Below the pieces are notes generated by a model. The model was not told the origin of the DNA and made no database searches. It was given only the letters and a program-made list of their open reading frames with translations. Shown here piece by piece: positions 1 to 4,552 of a DNA stretch of 9,561 nt. The stretch is from NCBI GenBank assembly GCA_937892315.1, contig CALAVF010000449.1, positions 1 through 9,561 on the forward strand. Reading direction: 5' to 3'. Source of the stretch: an uncultured Prevotellaceae bacterium. Its GTDB lineage: Bacteria; Bacteroidota; Bacteroidia; Bacteroidales; Bacteroidaceae. Within the stretch, counting starts at the first letter, position 1, and each line of letters opens with the position of its first letter. The position numbers and the translations under genes are program-made.

Positions 1-906
1 GGTGGCTACTCCGTCGGTCAACTCACGCTCACGTCACCTACGACACTGTACATCTTCGTTGGCGGTCAAGGCGGTTCGTCGGGCAACGGCGGCTGGAACG
101 GTGGTGGTGGCGGTTCGGGTTCCTCAGCCTACAATGCGGGCAACGTGTATGGTGTTTCACGCATGGGTTGCGGTGGTGGAGCAACCGACATCGCCTTGGT
201 GACAAGCGACATGAGTTATTCATCCTACCGCACCAATCGCTCTTCGGAATCTCTGCTTTCCCGAATCATCGTGGCTGGAGGCGGCTCTGGCGGTGCAGAC
301 ACCTACAGGGCAACCACTACGACCACGACCACTACGGTGACTGACTATTCGGTAAGTGGTTCGTTGCTGACAGCGAGCAGTTACAATGGCGATTCGGTAA
401 GCGGAAGCACACTTACCTTTGCTGGAACAACCTCGTATTCGTCAGACACGGCAACCATCACCGACACGCACTCGGAATCCTCCTCCTCAACCACGACCAG
501 CAATGATTATCAGGTCGGGTATGTTGGCGGTGGAACGTCGGGCGGTGGTTATTCATCTACCTACCAAGGACGAATCAATGCGGCAGGTTCAAGCGGAGGT
601 TTCGGCTATGGAGCGAACATGACGATTGGGAACTACCGACATTGCTCTGCTTGCGGTGGCGGTGGATGGTACGGAGGAGGTTCTTCCTACAGCGATGACA
701 CCATTACCACTGTGCGTTATAGCGGCGGTGGCAGCGGATGGGTGAACACCTCAGCCAATTCGTCCTACCGACCAACGGGCTACACGGGGGTGGAACTTGA
801 CAGCGGTACGACCTACGCAGGAGACACGTCATTCACATCGACGAGTGGAGGTACTGAGACTGGGCACAGCGGCAACGGCTACGCAAGAATCACAAGATTA
901 TCATAA
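1..906 (+). CDS. Glycine-rich tail/surface protein, 3' part (5' end outside window)
   Basis: The reading frame is open from base 1 and stops at 904-906, giving 301 visible residues. The true start is upstream; the GTG at 145 is an internal valine codon. The sequence shows the layout of the glycine-rich domain common in phage tail proteins and surface proteins of gut bacteria: a strand ending TLYIFVGGQGG, then GGWNGGGGG, GGGATDI, SRIIVAGGGSGG, a second glycine block, GGGGWYGGGSS, and a closing GNGYARITRLS. Between roughly residues 100 and 175 a Ser/Thr-rich stretch interrupts the domain, including a run of eight threonines with mixed codons. It precedes two small genes and the switching fibre gene on the same strand, so a place in the tail tip or fibre is likely. 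The exact role is inferred. Base composition is more GC-rich than the right half of the window. Confidence 0.8.
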   Translation, partial: GGYSVGQLTLTSPTTLYIFVGGQGGSSGNGGWNGGGGGSGSSAYNAGNVYGVSRMGCGGGATDIALVTSDMSYSSYRTNRSSESLLSRIIVAGGGSGGADTYRATTTTTTTTVTDYSVSGSLLTASSYNGDSVSGSTLTFAGTTSYSSDTATITDTHSESSSSTTTSNDYQVGYVGGGTSGGGYSSTYQGRINAAGSSGGFGYGANMTIGNYRHCSACGGGGWYGGGSSYSDDTITTVRYSGGGSGWVNTSANSSYRPTGYTGVELDSGTTYAGDTSFTSTSGGTETGHSGNGYARITRLS

Positions 907-929
907 CAACAAAAAGAAAGGGAAACAAC

Positions 930-1277
930 ATGGAAAATGTAACCATCAAGACAGCGACCACACGCAAGGAGTTCACCTATGTAGGTGAAGACCTCTATGT
1001 GGAAGGAGCGGTAGAGCGTGACAACAGCACACAGCAGGTCACGACCGTCAACGGTGAACTCTACACCAAGGAATACGGCACAGACCAGCGTGCCAACTAT
1101 ATCGGCAACTTCAACGGTTGGATGTCGAGCGGTCAGATGAAGTATGACCTGCATGACATGGATGCCGAAAACACCATCCTTGCCGCCGACCTCATTGCCG
1201 AACTTGGCACCAAACTGCCCGACATTGCGGCGGAAGAGGTGACGGAAACAACACAGGAAGAAGAGGAAGAAGAATAA
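930..1277 (+). CDS. Small acidic phage protein, unrecognised
   Basis: A 115-residue protein starting at ATG 930, 23 bases after the glycine-rich gene, behind the A-rich leader AAAAAGAAAGGGAAACAAC typical of Bacteroidales starts. I do not recognise a family. The N-terminal two thirds are mixed strand-like sequence (KTATTRKEFTYVGEDLYVEG, then NYIGNFNGWMSSGQ), and the C-terminus is strongly acidic, ending TTQEEEEEE. There is no signal peptide or membrane segment. Its position between a tail-type glycine-rich gene and the fibre gene suggests a virion component or a fibre-assembly accessory, but that is context only. The 265-residue frame on the opposite strand over this area is a shadow of this gene and the next. 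Confidence 0.75.
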   Translation: MENVTIKTATTRKEFTYVGEDLYVEGAVERDNSTQQVTTVNGELYTKEYGTDQRANYIGNFNGWMSSGQMKYDLHDMDAENTILAADLIAELGTKLPDIAAEEVTETTQEEEEEE

Positions 1278-1291
1278 ACTCACTCCATTTT

Positions 1292-1337
1292 CTCTGTCGG
1301 CTCTGCTTTCTTTCAAAAGGAGGCTGGAGCCACAGAG
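1292..1337 (+). other. Intergenic hairpin between two tail-region genes
   Basis: CTCTGT-C-GGCTC (1292-1303) can pair with GAGCC-ACAGAG (1327-1337), giving 11 pairs with a single bulged C. The loop contains AAAAGGAGG, a Shine-Dalgarno-like string. No T-tract follows, so a classic terminator is unlikely. A leader structure or an RNA processing site is possible. Confidence 0.45.
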
Positions 1338-1364
1338 GGAATGCAAAAGAAAAACAGAAAGAAA

Positions 1365-1691
1365 ATGGAAGAAAAAAAGATTAAAATCACCGCTTACTAC
1401 ATCTCGCTGCTCGGAAAGATGCAGCAGGAGGATTGGGTGGTGAGCACCACGCAGGAGGCTCAGACCTTCGTCGAGACGCAGATGAGTCTCTACACGCAGC
1501 CGAAGTATGAACTGACGGCTACCAAGACCACGGTGGATGGCTACGAATATGACGTGACCCGATTCGTGGAGTTCAAGTTCTCGCACCTTGATGTCACCGA
1601 CTACACGGACGGTCACGAGGTAATGGAAACCGCCGAAATTGACGGAGCAGTTAAAGAAAATAGTCAAACCCTTCAAATAAACGATAAATAG
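1365..1691 (+). CDS. Small phage protein upstream of the fibre gene, unrecognised
   Basis: A 108-residue protein if it starts at ATG 1365 (MEEKKIKITAYY). An in-frame ATG at 1341 would add eight residues. I prefer 1365 because the A-rich stretch directly before it matches the leaders of neighbouring genes; the AGGAGG before 1341 lies 17 bases away, too far for normal use. The protein is mixed alpha/beta, with ITAYYISLLGKMQQEDWVVS near the start and YDVTRFVEFKFSHLDVTDYT in the second half. It has no membrane segment or signal peptide. Its stop lies two bases before the fibre ATG at 1694, so the two are almost certainly translated from one message. No family recognised. By position a fibre-associated or assembly role is plausible, not shown. 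Confidence 0.75.
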   Translation: MEEKKIKITAYYISLLGKMQQEDWVVSTTQEAQTFVETQMSLYTQPKYELTATKTTVDGYEYDVTRFVEFKFSHLDVTDYTDGHEVMETAEIDGAVKENSQTLQINDK

Positions 1692-1693
1692 TT

Positions 1694-2095
1694 ATGGCAG
1701 CAATTACACAAATCAAACTCAGTTCAACAGGTACAACCTACAACATCTACGATTACAGAATCGGAACGTCCACCATCAGCACATGCAGTTATGTATTGGG
1801 CATGACGAGCACATCTGGCAACATCAATCCTATCTCAACGAGCAACTTGGCATCAGTTCTGGGGGTGCCTAATAGTGCCGTATATAGCACAGCAGTTACC
1901 CTCGATTCACTACCGACAGGTGTATATCATGTTTATAGAGATGCTGTGGATGGCTCAGAGTTTCCCACAGAAGGGATTGCAGTTATTGAAGTTGCATCAA
2001 GCACAGCCAAAATTGCATTGCTAATTTCTTCCCACAACGTTCTATATACTAACGTTAAATGGAACGCATGGAAAGGGTGGAAAGAAATAAGTTAG
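1694..2095 (+). CDS. Fibre-type protein with switchable C-terminus (expressed state, cassette A)
   Basis: A 133-residue protein in two parts. Residues 1-58 are the constant part, ending in TSNLASVLGV; the codons for VLGV are the site GTTCTGGGGGTG at 1856-1867. Residues 59-133 are the variable part (cassette A). It reads like a pyocin-knob type domain: a PTGVYHVYRDA start, a central strand with AVIEVASSTAKIALLIS, and a closing WNAWKGWKEIS. That Trp-x-x-Trp ending is typical of receptor-facing tips of tail fibres. Two silent cassettes downstream on the other strand start with the same VLGV codons and end with similar WxxW motifs, so inversion should swap the last 75 residues while keeping the N-terminus. 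The stop is only six bases from the stop of the convergent cassette B. Fibre assignment rests on motif recognition; the switching is inferred from the repeat layout. Confidence 0.8.
   Translation: MAAITQIKLSSTGTTYNIYDYRIGTSTISTCSYVLGMTSTSGNINPISTSNLASVLGVPNSAVYSTAVTLDSLPTGVYHVYRDAVDGSEFPTEGIAVIEVASSTAKIALLISSHNVLYTNVKWNAWKGWKEIS
1856..1867 (+). repeat. Shufflon site 1 (GTTCTGGGGGTG), in the expressed gene
   Basis: The 12-base string GTTCTGGGGGTG encodes VLGV in frame at residues 55-58 of the fibre protein. The same string occurs inverted at 2369-2380 and 2739-2750, and with one base missing at 2387-2397. Flanking bases are not conserved among the copies. Confidence 0.85.
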
Positions 2096-2101
2096 ACTAT
2101 T

Positions 2102-2380
2102 CTAAATCTGCACCCAACTGCTCCAACTGCCTCCAACGAGTACCCTGTAATAGGCCCCGTTTCCGGCAACAGAACTTTTAAATCCGATTGCTATTTGTGT
2201 ACCATAAGTTCGGGGTGTGCTCGTGCCTTGTAGTATGTATGTGAGGACATAGCAATAGTTGCAAGGAAAGTTATTATTGGCTGACCCTGTAGTGTGAGCA
2301 CAAAAAGAAAGGTGTGCCAAATTATCAGCATCGGTTGCTCCGATATTGCCTCCAGTTCCGACCGCCTGCACCCCCAGAAC
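2102..2380 (-). pseudogene. Silent fibre C-terminal cassette B (no start codon; not decayed)
   Basis: Read on the minus strand from 2380, this begins with site GTTCTGGGGGTG (VLGV) and continues in frame QAVGTGGNIGATDADNL to a TAG at 2102-2104. It has no ATG of its own; the apparent start codon is the GTG inside the site. About 89 residues follow the site: a Cys-bearing centre, TYGTQIAIGFK, then YYRVLVGGSWSSWVQI. The end matches the knob-type WxxW closing seen in cassettes A and C. It lies tail to tail with A (six bases between stops), so inverting 1856-2380 would join it in frame to the constant N-terminus. It is labelled pseudogene only because the schema lacks a class for silent cassettes; the reading frame is intact and probably functional when inverted. 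Confidence 0.8.
2369..2380 (-). repeat. Shufflon site 2 (inverted), head of cassette B
   Basis: The complement reads GTTCTGGGGGTG, identical to site 1 over 12 bases. It stands head to head with site 3, separated by GATTTT, so the pair makes a near-perfect palindrome. Confidence 0.85.
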
Positions 2381-2386
2381 GATTTT

Positions 2387-2397
2387 GTTCTGGGGGG
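2387..2397 (+). repeat. Shufflon site 3 (GTTCTGGGGGG, one T missing)
   Basis: The copy reads GTTCTGGGGGG followed by CTGGGAGAG. Inserting one T between the fifth and sixth G would restore the GTTCTGGGGGTG of the other three sites and put the downstream remnant in frame. It has the same orientation as site 1. Confidence 0.75.
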
Positions 2398-2466
2398 CTG
2401 GGAGAGTCTGTGTGTATTTTGGTTATGGTTGAGAGTTCTTGGTTTGGCTGGGTCTCACTCTCTTAA
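2387..2466 (+). pseudogene. Decayed fourth cassette D (short, out of frame with its site)
   Basis: In the frame ending at TAA 2464-2466, the sequence from 2398 reads LGESVCILVMVESSWFGWVSLS, a short C-terminus whose WxxW and final serine resemble the ends of cassettes A (WKGWKEIS), B (WSSWVQI) and C (WNSWVAQRS). This frame is one base out relative to VLG in site 3, exactly what loss of the T from the canonical site would cause. The body of a knob domain is absent: only 22 residues follow the site, against 75-89 in the other cassettes. I read it as an internally deleted, frameshifted relic, or an assembly scar from mixed inversion states. The longer frame through 2551 (GWESLCVFWLWL and on) runs across the antisense of cassette C and looks non-native. 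Confidence 0.5.
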
Positions 2467-2495
2467 TCAAAATAAAAGCACCTTGTGCCCTACCG

Positions 2496-2750
2496 TTACG
2501 ACCTTTGTGCTACCCATGAATTCCAGTTATACCCCGATGACTTTGTTCTGACGTATAGGATTCTGCTACCATCATTTTGGCAGACTATTTGACAAACATC
2601 ACTACGCCCTATAACCAAGACATACCACCAACTACTACCAGAACTAACGGGGACTCCGTCTGTTGGGGCGAAGTAATAAAAGCCAGGAGTGGTACAATCG
2701 TCCAGAGAACCTGAAAATGTTGCCGCTCTGTATGAACCCACCCCCAGAAC
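2496..2750 (-). pseudogene. Silent fibre C-terminal cassette C (no start codon; not decayed)
   Basis: Read on the minus strand from 2750, the frame begins in site GTTCTGGGGGTG (VLGV), continues GSYRAATFSGSLDDC, and stops at TAA 2496-2498, about 81 residues after the site. The apparent start is the GTG of the site, so the cassette cannot be expressed where it lies. The domain is the clearest knob type of the three: TTPGFYYFAP near the start, WWYVLVIGRSDVCQIVCQ in the middle, ILYVRTKSSGYNWNSWVAQ at the end. It lies directly downstream of the recombinase stop codon. Inverting 1856-2750 would fuse it to the fibre N-terminus. It is classed as pseudogene only for lack of a silent-cassette type; no damage is visible. 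Confidence 0.8.
2739..2750 (-). repeat. Shufflon site 4 (inverted), overlapping the recombinase stop
   Basis: The complement reads GTTCTGGGGGTG, identical to sites 1 and 2. Its first base is the last base of the recombinase TAG (2750-2752), so the array boundary and the recombinase gene meet exactly here. Confidence 0.85.
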
Positions 2751-3931
2751 TATTCTTCCTCTCCTCCTTTCCTTTTCCTCTTTCCGAACACCCGTTCAAC
2801 GTCTTTTTCAATCACGGACAAACCTAATTTCGCATAGTTGCGTGTCGTTTCAATCTTGCTATGTGCCGCCATCATCTGAACGGTCGTAATCGCTATGCCC
2901 TCCTCAATACACAACGTGATAAACGTGTGTCGGGCAAGATGGAAGTGGGCATACTTCTTGATGCCTGCCTTGGCGAACACCTCCTTCAATGTGCGATTGG
3001 CGGAGGCGTTGTTGCCGATATGGAAGAATCGTTGGATGGATTTGTATTGTGAGAGTATTTTCATCGCCTTGCCCTTGAAAATCGTCTCGATGGGAATCCG
3101 AGCCGTGTCACCCGTCTTTCGGGTCTGCAAAATCAGCCACTTCTTTTTTCGAATAATCTGGAAGTCTTCATCGGTGAGATTCGTCAGGTCAGAATAGCGG
3201 AGTCCACACATGCAGTCAAACACGAACACGTCACGGATATGTGCCATCCTTCCCCTCATCCTTGTCTTCAAGAGTAGTTCCACCTCATCGGGCGTGAGGC
3301 TTTCATCTCGGCTCTTGATTTTCTTGATGCGGAATGACTTGAATGGGTCGTCGTCACTGCTGATGAGTTTTCGTGCAATCGCCTCGTTGATGATGGCTCG
3401 CAGGTTCTTGAGTCTTCCTGATATGGTGGATTGCGTCATGCCCTGTGCTTTGCTCCAATCGGAGAATCGGTTGAGAAAGTCAATGTCGATGTCTGCAATG
3501 GTTGTGCCTTTCTGAAACTTCTCCACATGCTTGATAAGTGTCTGATAAGATGCCCTTGTATGCTCACCCCTATAAGCCGAATGCTCGTTGATGGAATTGA
3601 CAAAATCTGCAAACGAGGCTGATGCGGAGATATGATGCAGAACGGCATTCTTCAACTGGAGGAGCGTGGGTGTCTGCCCTCGCCTGATAAACTCCAGTTC
3701 CACCTTTTCAACATCCATCATGCTCTTGTATAGATAGGCGTTGAGGTCGGCGGCATGAGGATGGTTTACTACAAAGCCGTTCTGCCATTGCTCAGGGTTA
3801 AGGTAAATGTTGGTTGAGAAAAAAATACGCTGCCCATGCAAGAGGCATTCAATTTGCACGAGGGCAGTTCCTTTCTTGTTTAGATGTCGTGTCCGATTAT
3901 ATACCAGTCTGTATCTTATTTTGTCTAACAT
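2750..3931 (-). CDS. Tyrosine recombinase, probable shufflon invertase
   Basis: A 393-residue tyrosine recombinase, the usual length for Bacteroidales integrase/invertase proteins. It shows an N-terminal arm-binding type domain (about 1-90, RYRLVYNRTRHLNKKGTA), a helical core-binding domain (about 105-200, ASFADFVNSINEHS through PFKSFRIKKIK), and a catalytic domain (about 210-380). All catalytic residues are visible: Arg245 in CGLRYSDL, Lys272 in QTRKTG, His331 and Arg334 in HLARH, His357 in AAHS, and nucleophile Tyr366 in RNYAKLG. The C-terminus is basic then acidic (GKRKRKGGEEE). Start ATG at 3929-3931 lies within a short dyad, AACATT-T-AATGTT. The stop overlaps shufflon site 4. The gene faces the array and has its own upstream control region. 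Acting on the four GTTCTGGGGG sites is inferred from adjacency; it could also, or instead, be the phage integrase. Confidence 0.92.
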   Translation of the reverse strand: MLDKIRYRLVYNRTRHLNKKGTALVQIECLLHGQRIFFSTNIYLNPEQWQNGFVVNHPHAADLNAYLYKSMMDVEKVELEFIRRGQTPTLLQLKNAVLHHISASASFADFVNSINEHSAYRGEHTRASYQTLIKHVEKFQKGTTIADIDIDFLNRFSDWSKAQGMTQSTISGRLKNLRAIINEAIARKLISSDDDPFKSFRIKKIKSRDESLTPDEVELLLKTRMRGRMAHIRDVFVFDCMCGLRYSDLTNLTDEDFQIIRKKKWLILQTRKTGDTARIPIETIFKGKAMKILSQYKSIQRFFHIGNNASANRTLKEVFAKAGIKKYAHFHLARHTFITLCIEEGIAITTVQMMAAHSKIETTRNYAKLGLSVIEKDVERVFGKRKRKGGEEE

Positions 3932-3965
3932 TTAATGTTTCTTTTCTGTCTTTTTTAGGGTGCAA

Positions 3966-3984
3966 TGTAACACACCATGTTACA
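3966..3984. promoter_or_regulatory. Inverted repeat TGTAACA-CACCA-TGTTACA, candidate operator
   Basis: A perfect 7-base dyad with a 5-base spacer lies between the recombinase gene and the rightward membrane-protein gene. The right arm overlaps two tandem GTTACAAA copies (3979-3994) and the recombinase -7 candidate. Its position suits a repressor site controlling the recombinase; no regulator is visible in the window. Confidence 0.45.
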
Positions 3985-3990
3985 AAGTTA
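3983..3990 (-). promoter_or_regulatory. Candidate -7 box for the recombinase gene
   Basis: The minus strand reads TAACTTTG, matching the Bacteroides TAnnTTTG -7 pattern, about 52 bases before the recombinase ATG. No good -33 TTTG is seen at the expected spacing, so the promoter may be weak or activator dependent. Confidence 0.35.
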
Positions 3991-4008
3991 CAAATTTTTT
4001 CAGAATTA

Positions 4009-4040
4009 TTTGTACGAAACCCCAATAATGACTATCTTTG
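4009..4040 (+). promoter_or_regulatory. Bacteroidales-type promoter for the small membrane protein gene
   Basis: TTTG (4009-4012), then 20 bases, then TATCTTTG (4033-4040), an exact match to the -33 TTTG / -7 TAnnTTTG pattern. Transcription would start about 4047, leaving a roughly 30-base leader before ATG 4078. Confidence 0.65.
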
Positions 4041-4077
4041 TTAAAACATTAAACAAGGTATATAATTAAAAAAGTTT

Positions 4078-4314
4078 ATGGGATTTATTACAAAACACAC
4101 AACGGCAAAGCAGAGGAACATATTGGGAGCAACTATTGCGTTTGTTCTTTCGCTCCTTTTTAGCGGTATCGGAATACTTGTCATGCTTTATAGGGAATAC
4201 TACCAAAGTAAGAAATATGTTTTTCCTATTGAGACTGACGATGTAATAAGATACTCTATTAGCGGTTCATTTGGCTGCATCTGCAATTCTATTTGCATTT
4301 GTTGCTTTTTATAA
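4078..4314 (+). CDS. Small membrane protein, probably frameshifted near its second helix
   Basis: As it stands, a 78-residue protein starting at ATG 4078, 38 bases after a promoter. Residues about 16-37 form a membrane helix (GATIAFVLSLLFSGIGILVML), followed by a charged stretch YREYYQSKKYVFPIETDDVIRY. After that the frame yields a Cys-rich tail (GCICNSICICCFL) unlike a membrane protein. In the +1 frame the same bases read LLAVHLAASAILFAFVAFYK and end in KETM with TAA at 4328-4330. That is a clean second helix with a basic end. A one-base skip between 4250 and about 4265 would join them, giving about 83 residues with two helices. This could be a real mutation, a sequencing or assembly error, or a programmed shift. 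No family recognised. It stands alone between a promoter and a terminator, next to the recombinase. Confidence 0.6.
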   Translation: MGFITKHTTAKQRNILGATIAFVLSLLFSGIGILVMLYREYYQSKKYVFPIETDDVIRYSISGSFGCICNSICICCFL

Positions 4315-4336
4315 AAAAGAAACAATGTAATAACGC

Positions 4337-4359
4337 AACTATTTATAAATGAAATAGTT
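4337..4359 (+). other. Inverted repeat before the terminator
   Basis: AACTATTT (4337-4344) and AAATAGTT (4352-4359) form a perfect 8-base stem with a 7-base loop, seven bases after the +1-frame stop and eight bases before the terminator stem. It is AT-only apart from one pair, so weak by itself. Confidence 0.35.
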
Positions 4360-4366
4360 ATTCCAA

Positions 4367-4402
4367 AGGGTCAAGAAAAAAATAATTTCTTGGCTCTTTT
4401 TT
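4367..4402 (+). terminator. Intrinsic terminator after the small membrane protein gene
   Basis: AGGGTCAAGAAA (4367-4378) pairs with TTTCTTGGCTCT (4386-4397) over 12 positions with two G-T pairs, followed by a run of T interrupted by one C. It isolates the small gene from the promoter at 4466. Confidence 0.8.
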
Positions 4403-4465
4403 CTTTTGCAATTCCATGAAAAACAATAGGTTACAAAAATAATACAGACTTGATAAAGTAGGGTC

Positions 4466-4495
4466 TTGTTTGATAAATCTTTTGCCATATCTTTG
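4466..4495 (+). promoter_or_regulatory. Bacteroidales-type promoter for the rightward gene run
   Basis: TTG (4466-4468), 19 bases, then TATCTTTG (4488-4495). A start point near 4502 makes the leader about 50 bases and rules out the upstream ATG at 4466 as a translation start. It lies after the terminator and is the only promoter I can see for the genes from 4553 to 7937. Confidence 0.7.
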
Positions 4496-4497
4496 CA

Positions 4498-4511
4498 TTG
4501 TGGTACCACAA
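4498..4511. promoter_or_regulatory. Perfect 14-base palindrome at the predicted transcription start
   Basis: TTGTGGTACCACAA is its own reverse complement and covers the expected +1 of the promoter at 4466-4495. This is a classic place for a repressor operator. As RNA it would also make a short stem at the 5' end. Confidence 0.5.
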
Positions 4512-4552
4512 AAACTCTATCATTTACTAATCACAAAAAAAAAGAAAAAACT

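Noticed and set aside
879..1676. Minus-strand frame of 265 residues
   Set aside because: It lies opposite two plus-strand genes with proper leaders, is Leu/Phe/His rich in the way antisense frames of Glu/Lys-rich genes are, and matches nothing I know.
2209..2218. GTTCGGGGTG inside cassette B as a possible extra recombination site
   Set aside because: It needs two single-base gaps to match GTTCTGGGGGTG and lies in the middle of a coding cassette; chance similarity.
2294..2551. Plus-strand frame of 85 residues across sites 2 and 3
   Set aside because: It runs antisense to cassettes B and C, has no leader, and its peptide looks random. The meaningful frame after site 3 is the short one ending at 2466.
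1694..2752. Diversity-generating retroelement as the source of variation
   Set aside because: No reverse transcriptase and no adenine-mutated template/variable repeat pair is present. The cassettes are wholly different sequences joined only by the short site.
4466..4552. Upstream ATG extending the 311-residue protein by 29 residues
   Set aside because: The ATG overlaps the -33 element, so it lies before the predicted transcription start; the extension peptide also looks non-native.
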